Below are positions 14,953 through 24,358 of a DNA stretch of 35,772 nucleotides, one piece after another. The stretch covers positions 1 through 35,772 of the forward strand of contig NZ_JADKRV010000012.1 in assembly GCF_015351025.1 (NCBI RefSeq), given 5' to 3'. The DNA comes from Curtobacterium sp. VKM Ac-1376 (GTDB lineage Bacteria > Actinomycetota > Actinomycetes > Actinomycetales > Microbacteriaceae). Position 1 is the first letter of the stretch; each line of letters starts with the position of its first letter. Below the pieces are notes generated by a model. That model was given only the letters and a program-made list of their open reading frames with translations, did no database searches and was not told the origin of the DNA. Made by a program: the position numbers and the translations under genes.

Positions 14953-15825
14953 TCATGCCGAGCGGGAGACGAAGGCCTGACGCAGGCGCTCCAGCAACAC
15001 CGCCGGGTGACCGGCGTCACCCCGCGTCGCGTGCAGGACGAGCCAGCCGTTGACCGCCATCCCGTTGTCGCGACGCTGGTCGTGCTGGAAAGCGTCCCGC
15101 TCACGGTGGTGATCGCCGTCGTACTCGAGCGCGACCCGATGGGCGGGCCAGGCCATGTCCACCCGCCCGAGGAACCGGCCGTGGTGATCCGAGACCTCGA
15201 CCTGCAGTTCCGGCTCTGGGAATCCTGCATCCACCACGGCGAGTCGAAGCCACGTCTCCATCGGCGACTCGGCGCCAACGCGCACGCGCGCGAGCGCGGC
15301 ACGGGCGACCGCGATCCACCGGGTTCCGGGGACGAGAATCCTGGCGAGCGTGTCGATCGTGCAGAATCCACTCTTGCCCACCAGGAAATCGCCCATCGCG
15401 ACGAGCTGCTCCACGCTGAGCAGGCTGGCGCACTCCCGCCACGCGACGTCTGGGGCACTGAGCCGTAGCCCCTGTCGCGTCCACGGGACGGGGCCCGATC
15501 GGCAACGGTGTCCGATGACCTGCGGCCGTCGCATCACCGGGCCGGTTCCGACCGTCGTGACGTGGACGGCGGACCCGGCACCGCGTGGAAGCGGCGCTCC
15601 CCACAGCGCGGCGGCCGTGGTGTGACTGAAGTACTGGTTCGGACTGAGCACCAGGGCGACTGCCGCGACGACCGACATCGTGGCATCTGTCGACCGGACG
15701 CCGTGCACGGGTCGGAGGAGATCCCGCCGGCGGAGACGACCCGGATCGACGCCGGACGCGACGGCGTCGCGGACCAGGAACCCGGTGGAGTCGAGCGTCC
15801 CCGGGAGCGGACGAGGCTTCGGCAT
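14953..15825 (-). CDS. DUF559/AbiEi-like protein with a PD-(D/E)XK-type nuclease fold
   Basis: 290 residues. The N-terminal part (about 1-70; FLVRDAVASGVDPGRLRRRDLLRPVHGV) looks like the winged-helix start of AbiEi-type proteins. The C-terminal part has the DUF559/Vsr-like fold: ESPMETWLR, GRVDMAWPAHRVALEYDGDHH with a conserved acidic/His cluster, and VNGWLVLHATRGD. Such proteins are common single genes in actinobacteria, sometimes annotated as antitoxin-like. No toxin gene adjoins it here, and whether it cuts DNA is unknown. The start ATG at 15825 has no clear Shine-Dalgarno sequence. Confidence 0.75.
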   Translation of the reverse strand: MPKPRPLPGTLDSTGFLVRDAVASGVDPGRLRRRDLLRPVHGVRSTDATMSVVAAVALVLSPNQYFSHTTAAALWGAPLPRGAGSAVHVTTVGTGPVMRRPQVIGHRCRSGPVPWTRQGLRLSAPDVAWRECASLLSVEQLVAMGDFLVGKSGFCTIDTLARILVPGTRWIAVARAALARVRVGAESPMETWLRLAVVDAGFPEPELQVEVSDHHGRFLGRVDMAWPAHRVALEYDGDHHRERDAFQHDQRRDNGMAVNGWLVLHATRGDAGHPAVLLERLRQAFVSRSA

Positions 15826-15953
15826 GTCCCGAGTGTCGCGACCCGCTTGCCCGCGCGACCTGCTCGGGGACGCATCTGTGGAGAACGACCGGGGGCGGGC
15901 CTCCTGTGCGGTTCTCGCTGATCGCGCAACACGCCGCTGCCAGCCTATGGCAG

Positions 15954-16000
15954 TCGCTCGAACTGCCGGAATGGCACCGGCGGAGCAGCAGTTCGAGCGA
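15954..16000. repeat. 13-bp perfect inverted repeat upstream of the DUF559 gene
   Basis: TCGCTCGAACTGC and its exact complement GCAGTTCGAGCGA are separated by 21 nt that themselves contain CCGG/CCGG. It is about 130 nt before the DUF559 start and 30 nt from the groEL terminator. It may be a second hairpin, an operator or a terminator for transcription from groEL. Confidence 0.5.
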
Positions 16001-16029
16001 TCTCGGCGTCACGCGCCCCGCACGCGGAA

Positions 16030-16059
16030 GGGCCCCGCACGCCGAAGCATGCGGGGCCC
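16030..16059 (-). terminator. groEL terminator
   Basis: Perfect 10-bp stem GGGCCCCGCA/TGCGGGGCCC with a 10-nt loop, 16 nt downstream of the groEL stop. Confidence 0.88.
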
Positions 16060-16075
16060 TCGCCAGCAGGACGGA

Positions 16076-18173
<2,098 letters not shown>

Positions 18174-18320
18174 GATCTCTTGCTCCCTGGTACTGCAGTG
18201 CGGAACGACGTGATCGTCGTCTGCATGGGACTCTGACCGAACGCGCCCGATCAGGCAAGAGGTGTGACCTCGTTTCACGTCGATTCCGTCAGAAATCAAC
18301 GTGCTCGAAACACCGCCGTC
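18174..18320 (-). promoter_or_regulatory. Long 5' leader of cspA
   Basis: About 140 nt precede cspA with no coding character. A CATAGT/TAGTGT -10-like element lies at its far end (around 18325-18335). Long leaders control cspA mRNA stability and translation in other bacteria; whether this one does is inferred. Confidence 0.35.
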
Positions 18321-18364
18321 ACACTATGCGCGGAAAACGCGGCGAACGATGGTGCCGCGACCGA

Positions 18365-18970
18365 TCAGCCGGTGTAGTCCGCGCCGAGGACGACGCTCAC
18401 GTCGGCGTTCGGGAACGCCGCCGACTGCTGCACCGCGGTGACGCCGAGCTGTTTCGCGATGCCCTGCGCGACCGCCGCCTGCGCGGCCTGCTGGTAGTAC
18501 ACGATCGTCGAGGTCGAGCCCGTCGTCCCGGCGTCCCCCGTCGATGCGACCTGCCAGCCGGCACCGGTCAACGTCGCACTCGCCCGTGCTGCGAGACCCG
18601 TCGTGGTCGTGCCGTTGAGGACGACCACCGTGGTCGTGCCCTGCTGGGCCGGCGTCGCGGCGGTCGTGCCGCCCGAGGACGAGCCCGCCGAGCCGGAGCC
18701 GGCGGACGAGGACGGCTTCGAGGTCGCCGACGGCTTCGCGGTCGCGGACGCCGAGGTGGACGCGGTCGGCGAGTCCGAGCCGGTGAAGGAGTAGCTGCCG
18801 TTGAGCAGTGCGAGCACGAGCACACCGATGCCGACGAGCACGCCCGTGGCGAGTGCTGCCCAGGCGAACGCGATCCAGCCGCGGCCCCGGCGCCGGGCAC
18901 CGCGGTGGGCGCCGACCCGGGGGCCGTCGGCGACGTCGTCGAACCGGTCTCGGGGGAATCTCGTGCTCAT
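18365..18970 (-). CDS. LytR C-terminal domain protein, single-pass membrane
   Basis: 201 residues. A basic cytoplasmic N-terminus (ARRRGRGW) is followed by one transmembrane segment (about 31-56, FAWAALATGVLVGIGVLVLALL), then a Ser/Thr/Gly/Ala-rich, probably disordered linker (about 60-105), then a LytR_C domain (VVVLNGTTTTGLAARASATL ... VVLGADYTG). LytR_C domains occur in cell-envelope proteins outside the membrane, but the catalytic LCP domain is absent here. The ATG overlaps the stop of the DUF3263 gene (ATGA), so the two are translationally coupled. Confidence 0.88.
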   Translation of the reverse strand: MSTRFPRDRFDDVADGPRVGAHRGARRRGRGWIAFAWAALATGVLVGIGVLVLALLNGSYSFTGSDSPTASTSASATAKPSATSKPSSSAGSGSAGSSSGGTTAATPAQQGTTTVVVLNGTTTTGLAARASATLTGAGWQVASTGDAGTTGSTSTIVYYQQAAQAAVAQGIAKQLGVTAVQQSAAFPNADVSVVLGADYTG

Positions 18971-19308
18971 CGTTCCTCTTCACGTCCTTCGGGTGCTGCA
19001 CCGGGCGCGACGAAGCTGCGCGTGGCCCGGGCGCTGGTGCGCGCGTGCCGGAGCCGCTGCAGCCGGGTGACGAGCTGCGGGTCGTACGCGAGTGCCGCGG
19101 GCGAGTCGATCACGCGGTTGAGCACCTGGTAGTAGCGCGCCGCCGACATCTCGAACTCGACCCGGATCTCCGCTTCCTTCGTGCGGTCGTGCCGTGCCCG
19201 GTCGTGCTCGAACGAGAGCACGTGCTTGGCGAGCTCACTGAGTTCGTCAGCGCTGCGCTGCTCAGTACGGTGCTCGTCGACACGGTGCTCCTCGGTGGGG
19301 CTGGTCAC
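18967..19308 (-). CDS. DUF3263 protein, first gene of a pair with the LytR_C gene
   Basis: 113 residues from the GTG at 19308. The core (LSELAKHVLSFEHDRARHDRTKEAEIRVEFEMSAARYYQVLNRVIDSPAALAYDPQLVTRLQRLR) is the DUF3263 helical domain, resembling a helix-turn-helix; a DNA-binding role is suspected but not shown. The GTG is chosen because the N-terminus before it (ARVRIVSTPTM) is not conserved-looking, and GGAA lies upstream. DUF3263 and LytR_C genes are a conserved pair in this group. Confidence 0.82.
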   Translation of the reverse strand: MTSPTEEHRVDEHRTEQRSADELSELAKHVLSFEHDRARHDRTKEAEIRVEFEMSAARYYQVLNRVIDSPAALAYDPQLVTRLQRLRHARTSARATRSFVAPGAAPEGREEER

Positions 19309-19404
19309 TGCGGTTCCGATCACGGTCGGGTAACGGGTCTCGCACATCGTAGGGGTGGAGACGATCCGGACCCTGGCACGGCGCTGGACTGTCGCGAACA
19401 CCGG

Positions 19405-20406
19405 TCACAGGTTCGGATCGCGCAGCCACCGCACGCGCGTGCCGAACGGGTCGGAGACGGCCATGGCGACATCGTCGAGCGAGGCCGTCGCGAAGGCATC
19501 CGGATCGGCGGCATCGACGTCGTCCGGCAGCGTCGCAGCCACCCCCCGCAGGATCCCGGTGCGCTCGAGGGCGATCCAGTGCACGCCCCGCTCGCGGATC
19601 CGGTCGACGAACCGCTGTCGGTCCGCGCCCGGCACGTACACCAGGGTCCCGGTGGTCAGGACGACCGGTTCGACGTCGTCCGGCAGGACGTCCAGTGCAC
19701 GGTCGAGGTCACCCGGCACCGTGCCGACGAACCGGATCAGAGGAACGGCGAGCATCGCGGCCGCCGCCGACCGCATCAGGATGGTCCGGGCCGACGCCTC
19801 GGGCGGGACAGCCTCGACCAGCCGGTCGAACGCACCTGGGACCGACAGGTCGATCGGGTTCGGGTCGAGGGCCACCCGCGCACCGATCCTGATCGGGGCA
19901 CGGGCCGGCGCGGGCACGGCGCCGGTGGCGTCCGCGACCAGCCGGAGCGCGGGATGTGCGACCGCCGTGTGCATCCGGACGACCGCTGCCCCGGAGCCGA
20001 CCCGGTAGTCCAGGATGACCCGGTCCGGGATCGAGCAGAGGCCGGCGGCGGCGCCCGCGTCGACGAGGCCGAGCGCGCGGTCCGACCGTGCGGCGAGCGC
20101 CGCGAACAGCGGGACGACGGGGCCGAGCCGCCGCGGGTCGTTGGCCTGCACCGTGGCGGACGTGATGGCCGCGACCAGGGCGGGGCGGGCCTCCCGGCCG
20201 AGCGCGCGCAGCGCACCGGGGTCCGACGGATCAGCGCCCAGCCGCCGCGCGACCGCGAACAACAGCTCCGGCTGCCGTTGCTGCTCCGGGACCTCGTCGA
20301 GCAGCGCGACGAGCGCGTCGTCGAGCGACAGCGCCCATGCGGCGTACGAGGGCGAGACCGCCTCGATGCGGTCGGCGTAGGCGGCGTACCGGGCCCGCGA
20401 GTCCAT
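19405..20406 (-). CDS. DUF2332 family protein
   Basis: 333 residues. Recognised by its middle block (LGLVDAGAAAGLCSIPDRVILDYRVG, like the family's E(V)GASAGLNL...D motif), which resembles an S-adenosylmethionine-binding loop, and by LTTGTLVYVPGADRQRFVDRIRERG. Catalytic role unknown. The ATG at 20406 overlaps the stop of the GNAT gene by one base (TGATG), so the two are co-translated. Confidence 0.8.
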   Translation of the reverse strand: MDSRARYAAYADRIEAVSPSYAAWALSLDDALVALLDEVPEQQRQPELLFAVARRLGADPSDPGALRALGREARPALVAAITSATVQANDPRRLGPVVPLFAALAARSDRALGLVDAGAAAGLCSIPDRVILDYRVGSGAAVVRMHTAVAHPALRLVADATGAVPAPARAPIRIGARVALDPNPIDLSVPGAFDRLVEAVPPEASARTILMRSAAAAMLAVPLIRFVGTVPGDLDRALDVLPDDVEPVVLTTGTLVYVPGADRQRFVDRIRERGVHWIALERTGILRGVAATLPDDVDAADPDAFATASLDDVAMAVSDPFGTRVRWLRDPNL

Positions 20407-20879
20407 CAGCGCCCAGGCCGGTGCATCCCGACGTGGCGGATGCCGGCCTCGTCGTAGGGCTCATCGAAGCGCACGAAGCCGTGCCGCTCGTACAGCGCGG
20501 CGACGTACTCCTGGGCGTGCAGGACGAACGGGTCGTGCCCGTGCTCGTCGAGCACGGCGGCGACGAGTCGACCGGCGATCCCCCGCCCGCGGTGGTCGGG
20601 GTCGGTCGCGACCCGGCCGATCACCCACGCCGGCGGCGCCGTGCCCGCCGGGTGGACCTCGTCCACTGCGGGTCGGATGAGTCGCAGGTACCCAACCGCA
20701 TCCGAGTCCGTGCCGAACCACCAGTGCTCGGTCTCCGGATCGCGGTCGCGGCCGTCGAAGTCCTCGGCGGTGACCCGCTGTTCGAGCGCGAACACGCGGT
20801 TCCGGAGCACGACGATGCCGTACAGTTCGTCCGTCGTCAGACGGGTCCAGCGGGCGTGGTGCACGGAATGCTCGGACAT
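20406..20879 (-). CDS. GNAT family N-acetyltransferase (ElaA-like)
   Basis: 157 residues. The N-terminal YGIVVLRNRVFALEQ-like segment is typical of ElaA. The acetyl-CoA-binding motif is VIGRVATDPDHRGRGIAGRLV, and the C-terminus has YVAALYERHGFVRFDEPYDEAGIRHVGM. Substrate unknown. The ATG at 20879 has TAAACT 7 nt before it and no Shine-Dalgarno sequence, so transcription may be leaderless. Coupled to the DUF2332 gene by overlap. Divergent from msrB. Confidence 0.88.
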   Translation of the reverse strand: MSEHSVHHARWTRLTTDELYGIVVLRNRVFALEQRVTAEDFDGRDRDPETEHWWFGTDSDAVGYLRLIRPAVDEVHPAGTAPPAWVIGRVATDPDHRGRGIAGRLVAAVLDEHGHDPFVLHAQEYVAALYERHGFVRFDEPYDEAGIRHVGMHRPGR

Positions 20880-20886
20880 CGTGGCG

Positions 20887-20892
20887 AGTTTA
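20887..20892 (-). promoter_or_regulatory. Putative -10 element (TAAACT) of the GNAT gene
   Basis: TAAACT ends 7 nt before the GNAT start codon, matching the leaderless pattern seen at several other genes here. Confidence 0.5.
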
Positions 20893-20944
20893 GTGAAGTG
20901 GTCGGGAGTGCCCGGAAGAGCCCGGCCGGAAGCAGGAGGAAGCA

Positions 20945-21352
20945 ATGGCATACAACGTCGACAAGTCCGACGCCCAGTGGCGCGAGGAACTCTCCCCGGA
21001 CCAGTACGCCGTCCTCCGCCAGGCAGGGACCGAACGACCGTGGACCGGTGAACTCCTCGACGAGGAGCGCGCGGGCGTCTACACCTGTGCGGCCTGCAAC
21101 GCGGAGCTGTTCAAGAGCGGCACGAAGTTCGACTCCGGCTGCGGCTGGCCGTCGTTCTACGAGTCGGTGGACCCCGACGCGGTGCAGCTCATCGAGGACA
21201 ACTCACTCGGTGTGGCCCGCACCGAGGTCCGCTGCGCGAACTGCGGTTCGCACCTGGGCCATGTGTTCCCGGACGGGTTCGGCACCCCCACGGGTGACCG
21301 CTACTGCATGAACTCGATCTCGCTGAACTTCTCGGAGAAGTCGGGCGAGTGA
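20945..21352 (+). CDS. msrB: Peptide-methionine (R)-S-oxide reductase
   Basis: 135 residues. Reduces methionine-R-sulfoxide in oxidised proteins, using thioredoxin. Zinc ligands are Cys48/Cys51 (YTCAAC) and Cys97/Cys100 (CANC). The catalytic Cys121 is in RYCMNS, and a potential resolving Cys66 is in GCGWPS. The start has AGGAGGAAG upstream. It is a single gene, divergent from the GNAT gene. Confidence 0.95.
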   Translation: MAYNVDKSDAQWREELSPDQYAVLRQAGTERPWTGELLDEERAGVYTCAACNAELFKSGTKFDSGCGWPSFYESVDPDAVQLIEDNSLGVARTEVRCANCGSHLGHVFPDGFGTPTGDRYCMNSISLNFSEKSGE

Positions 21353-21389
21353 GGGCCTGACGCCCTCACCGGTAAGATGAGCGGCGTCA

Positions 21390-21462
21390 GCCAGCATGGC
21401 GCAATTGGTAGCGCACCGTACTTGTAATACGGGGGTTGCGGGTTCGAGTCCCGCTGCTGGCC
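21390..21462 (+). tRNA. tRNA-Thr (anticodon UGU)
   Basis: The plus strand folds as a cloverleaf: GCCAGCA/TGCTGGC acceptor, GCGC/GCGC D arm, CCGTA-CTTGTAA-TACGG anticodon arm with UGU (reads ACA), and GCGGG-TTCGAGT-CCCGC T arm. CCA is not encoded. A strong hairpin follows at 21474. Confidence 0.93.
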
Positions 21463-21473
21463 CCGGATGAAGC

Positions 21474-21505
21474 GATGCCCCGGGCGAAGTCTCGCCCGGG
21501 GCATC
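21474..21505. terminator. Terminator after tRNA-Thr, bidirectional
   Basis: Perfect 14-bp stem GATGCCCCGGGCGA/TCGCCCGGGGCATC with a 4-nt loop, 12 nt after the tRNA. It could also stop transcription from the minus-strand aldo/keto reductase gene, which ends at 21668. Confidence 0.85.
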
Positions 21506-21667
21506 GGCACACGGAACGCGGATCAGGGGGCGTTCCGGGCGCTGGACGCGGTAACCAGCCGGTCGTGCGATGAGGATGACACCTCACCGACCCGCGCGTC
21601 CACACCCTGACCCGACATCCGCGGGAATCCGCACGATGTGCACGAACGCGCAGTGCCCGCTGCCTGC

Positions 21668-22699
21668 TCAGCGCCCGCCGGTGATCTTCCGCTCGCGCTG
21701 CGCAACCCCGGCTGTGCCGTAGGGGTAGTCGTCGATGCGGGGCGCGCTGGCGTCGGTCAGCCTGGTGAGCTCGGCGTCGGTGAGCACCAGGTCCGCCGCA
21801 CCGAGGTTGTCCTCGAGCTGGGACAGTGTCCGGACGCCGAGGATCACGCTCGTCACCGCGGGCCGGGCCAGCAGCCAGGCGAGTGCGACCTGCGACTTCG
21901 AGGCGCCGTGGGCGTCGGCGACCTCGGACACGGCGTCGAGCACCTCCCACGTGCGCTCGTCCGCGTTGCGGGCCTCCCACGCCTCCATGCCGCGCTCCGG
22001 GTTCTCGCCGAGCCGCGTGGTGCCGGTCGGGGCCTCGTCGCGCTGGTACTTCCCGGTCAGCCAGCCGCCGGCGAGCGGCGACCACGGCAGCAGGCCGATG
22101 CCGGCGTCGAGGCAGGCGGGCACGACCTCGTGCTCGATGTCGCGGACGAGCAGGTTGTACTGCGGCTGCAGGGTCACCGGTGGCGCCCAGCCGTGGGCCT
22201 TCGCCTCGTACACGGCCTTCGTGACCTGGTAGCCGAGGTAGTTCGAGAACCCGTACGTGCCGATCTTGCCCGCGGACACGGCGTCGTCGAGGAACCGCAG
22301 GGTCTCGTCGAGGGGCGTCAGGGCGTCCCACGCGTGCATCTGGTAGAGGTCGATGTGCTCGACGCCGAGCCGTTCGAGCGAGGCGTCGAGCGCGACCCGG
22401 AGGTGCCGGCGGGACAACCCGAGGTCGTTGGGTCCGTCGCCCTGCGGGAACCGGCCCTTGGTGGCGAGGACGACCTGCGCCGCCTCGGTGGGATGTGCTG
22501 CGAGCCAGCGGCCGATGATCCGCTCGGACTCGTTGCCGGAGTAGACGTCCGCCGTGTCGACGAGCGTGCCTCCGGCTGCCACGAAGGCGTCGAGGATGGC
22601 GTGTGAGGTGGGTTCGTCGGCTTCGCTGCCGAAAGTCATGGTGCCGAGGGTCAGCGTCGACACCGATGTCCCGCTGTTGCCGAGGAGTCTGTAGTCCAT
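21668..22699 (-). CDS. Aldo/keto reductase family protein
   Basis: 343 residues, TIM-barrel NADPH-dependent oxidoreductase. The expected tetrad is visible: Asp and Tyr in LVDTADVYSGNESE, Lys in VVLATKGRF, and His in DLYQMHAWD. LAWLLARPAVTSVILGV is the C-terminal cofactor-binding region. The physiological substrate is unknown. The ATG at 22699 has TAGCGT 7 nt before it and no clear Shine-Dalgarno sequence. Confidence 0.92.
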   Translation of the reverse strand: MDYRLLGNSGTSVSTLTLGTMTFGSEADEPTSHAILDAFVAAGGTLVDTADVYSGNESERIIGRWLAAHPTEAAQVVLATKGRFPQGDGPNDLGLSRRHLRVALDASLERLGVEHIDLYQMHAWDALTPLDETLRFLDDAVSAGKIGTYGFSNYLGYQVTKAVYEAKAHGWAPPVTLQPQYNLLVRDIEHEVVPACLDAGIGLLPWSPLAGGWLTGKYQRDEAPTGTTRLGENPERGMEAWEARNADERTWEVLDAVSEVADAHGASKSQVALAWLLARPAVTSVILGVRTLSQLEDNLGAADLVLTDAELTRLTDASAPRIDDYPYGTAGVAQRERKITGGR

Positions 22700-22706
22700 G
22701 GCCGGG

Positions 22707-22712
22707 ACGCTA
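22707..22712 (-). promoter_or_regulatory. Putative -10 element (TAGCGT) of the aldo/keto reductase gene
   Basis: TAGCGT ends 7 nt before the start codon; the same hexamer and spacing occur before the epoxide hydrolase gene. Confidence 0.5.
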
Positions 22713-22752
22713 CGCGTGGTCCCTCGACGGCGAGGGGACCCACGAGTACCCC

Positions 22753-23538
22753 TCAGCGTGGGGCGGACAGGAACCGCAGCGCGGCGTCGCGGAACGCCCG
22801 CGAGGTCGGGGCGTTGAAGTGGTTGCGACCGGGGATCTCGAAGAACGTGGCGTTCGGCGCGGCCTCGGCCAGCCGGACCGCACTGTCACGGATGCCGTCC
22901 TCGCTGCCCGCCGCCATCAGCAGGGGTTGCGCCGGGGCGTTCGCGGGCGTCGGTTCGATGCTGTTCCGCATGCCCTCGACCATCGCCACGAGCGCGCCGA
23001 GGTCGTTGCCGTCGACGTTCGCCGCCATCGTCAGGTAGCCGTTCGTCACGCGGTCCTCGATCGGGGTGCCGTCCGCGATGTACGCCTTCGCCTGGTCGAC
23101 GCGGACCCGCCGCATGGGGTCGGCGTCCGGGATGCCGCCGAACACCGCGCGCGCGATCCGGCCGGGCAGACGCTCCGCGGTGTGCCAACCGACCCGCGCA
23201 CCGAGCGAGTACCCGAGGAAGGCGACGTCGTCGAGCAGGTACGTGTCGATGACCGTGGTGACGTCGGTGACGAGCAGGTCCATCGAGTAGGCACCCGGGT
23301 CGTGCGGCTTCGCGCTCGCCCCGTGGCCGCGCTGGTCGAGCGCGAGGACGCGGTAGCCGGCGCGGACGAGGTCGCGGGTCCAGCCGGAGACGTGCCAGTT
23401 GAGGACGGCGCCGGAGGCGAAGCCGTGCACGGCGACGACCACGGGTGCGTCCGGGTCGCCGAAGTCGTAGGTGGCGAGTCGCAGGCCGTCGGGCGACATC
23501 ACGAACCGGGGACGCGGCGCTTCGGGGACGAGTGACAT
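22753..23538 (-). CDS. Alpha/beta fold hydrolase
   Basis: 261 residues. Oxyanion region VAVHGFASG, nucleophile elbow GYSLGAR (Ser), acid in a later loop, catalytic His in PGRNHFNAP. The DQRGHGAS motif is typical of esterase/haloperoxidase-like members. Substrate unknown. It is divergent from the NAD(P)HX epimerase gene 33 nt away, so the two share a promoter region. GAGAGG lies only 2 nt from the ATG, a poorly spaced ribosome binding site. Confidence 0.9.
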   Translation of the reverse strand: MSLVPEAPRPRFVMSPDGLRLATYDFGDPDAPVVVAVHGFASGAVLNWHVSGWTRDLVRAGYRVLALDQRGHGASAKPHDPGAYSMDLLVTDVTTVIDTYLLDDVAFLGYSLGARVGWHTAERLPGRIARAVFGGIPDADPMRRVRVDQAKAYIADGTPIEDRVTNGYLTMAANVDGNDLGALVAMVEGMRNSIEPTPANAPAQPLLMAAGSEDGIRDSAVRLAEAAPNATFFEIPGRNHFNAPTSRAFRDAALRFLSAPR

Positions 23539-23571
23539 GTCCTCTCAAGCGTACCGGGGCAGTGTGGGCCC

Positions 23572-24336
23572 ATGGACGGCTACGGCGGCGATCAGATCAG
23601 GGCGGCGGAACGCCCCCACCTCGATGCGGGGGAACCCCTCATGCAGCGGGCCGCCGACGGGCTCGCGCGCATCGTCGGCGCTCTGCTGGACGACCCGGCC
23701 GTGCGGCCCGGGGACGGCCCGGGGTCCGTGCTCGTGCTGGCCGGCAGCGGTGACAACGGCGGTGACGCCCTGTTCGCGGGCGCGCGCCTGGCTGCGGACG
23801 GGAGGCACGTGGCCGTGCTGCGTGTCGGCTCGCGTGTCCACGAGGCGGGCCTGGCAGCGGCGCTGCAGTCCGGAGCGCGCCTGCTGGACGGCCCGTCCGA
23901 CCCGTCGGGACCGACCGGCGGAGCGGCCGACATCCTGCGGGCCGCGGGCCGCAGCGACGGCGCCCGTCTCGCCGCGGTCACGACGGAGGCCGCGCTCGAG
24001 GCGGACCTGGTGCTCGACGGCATCCTCGGCATCGGGGCACGCGGTGCGAACGCGCTCCGGTCGCCCGCCCGCGAGGTCGTGGGCGCCGTCCGGGAGCTCG
24101 CCCGCGACCAGCGCGCGCCGTTCGTCGTCGCGGTCGACGTGCCGAGCGGCGTCGACGTGGACACCGGCGGTGTCGCGGACGACCACGTCCTGCAGGCCGA
24201 CGTCACGGTCACGTTCGGCGGGGTGAAGGCCGGGCTGCTGACGGGTCCGGCCGCCACGCTCGCGGGGCGCATCGAACTCGTGGACGTCGGGATCGGTGCG
24301 GACCTGGCGACGATGGAGCCGCTGATCCGCACCTGA
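23572..24336 (+). CDS. nnrE: NAD(P)H-hydrate epimerase (YjeF N-terminal domain)
   Basis: 254 residues. Repairs hydrated NAD(P)H by interconverting its R and S forms. Recognised by LAGSGDNGGDALFAGA, DGILGIGARG, VAVDVPSGVDVDTG and VTFGGVKAGLL. Only the epimerase domain is present; the dehydratase (NnrD) that usually forms the C-terminal half or neighbours it is not seen in this window. It converges with the glycerol dehydrogenase-like gene with a 22-nt gap and no clear terminator between them. Confidence 0.9.
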   Translation: MDGYGGDQIRAAERPHLDAGEPLMQRAADGLARIVGALLDDPAVRPGDGPGSVLVLAGSGDNGGDALFAGARLAADGRHVAVLRVGSRVHEAGLAAALQSGARLLDGPSDPSGPTGGAADILRAAGRSDGARLAAVTTEAALEADLVLDGILGIGARGANALRSPAREVVGAVRELARDQRAPFVVAVDVPSGVDVDTGGVADDHVLQADVTVTFGGVKAGLLTGPAATLAGRIELVDVGIGADLATMEPLIRT

Positions 24337-24358
24337 CCCCGCGCGTGCTGGTCCGCCG

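Noticed and set aside
14953..15825. DUF559-type gene as part of a toxin-antitoxin pair
   Set aside because: No AbiEii-like toxin gene or any small partner ORF adjoins; both neighbours are core genes.
21513..21536. GGAACGC...GCGTTCC hairpin after tRNA-Thr
   Set aside because: Seven-bp stem only, next to a much stronger 14-bp terminator; not counted separately.
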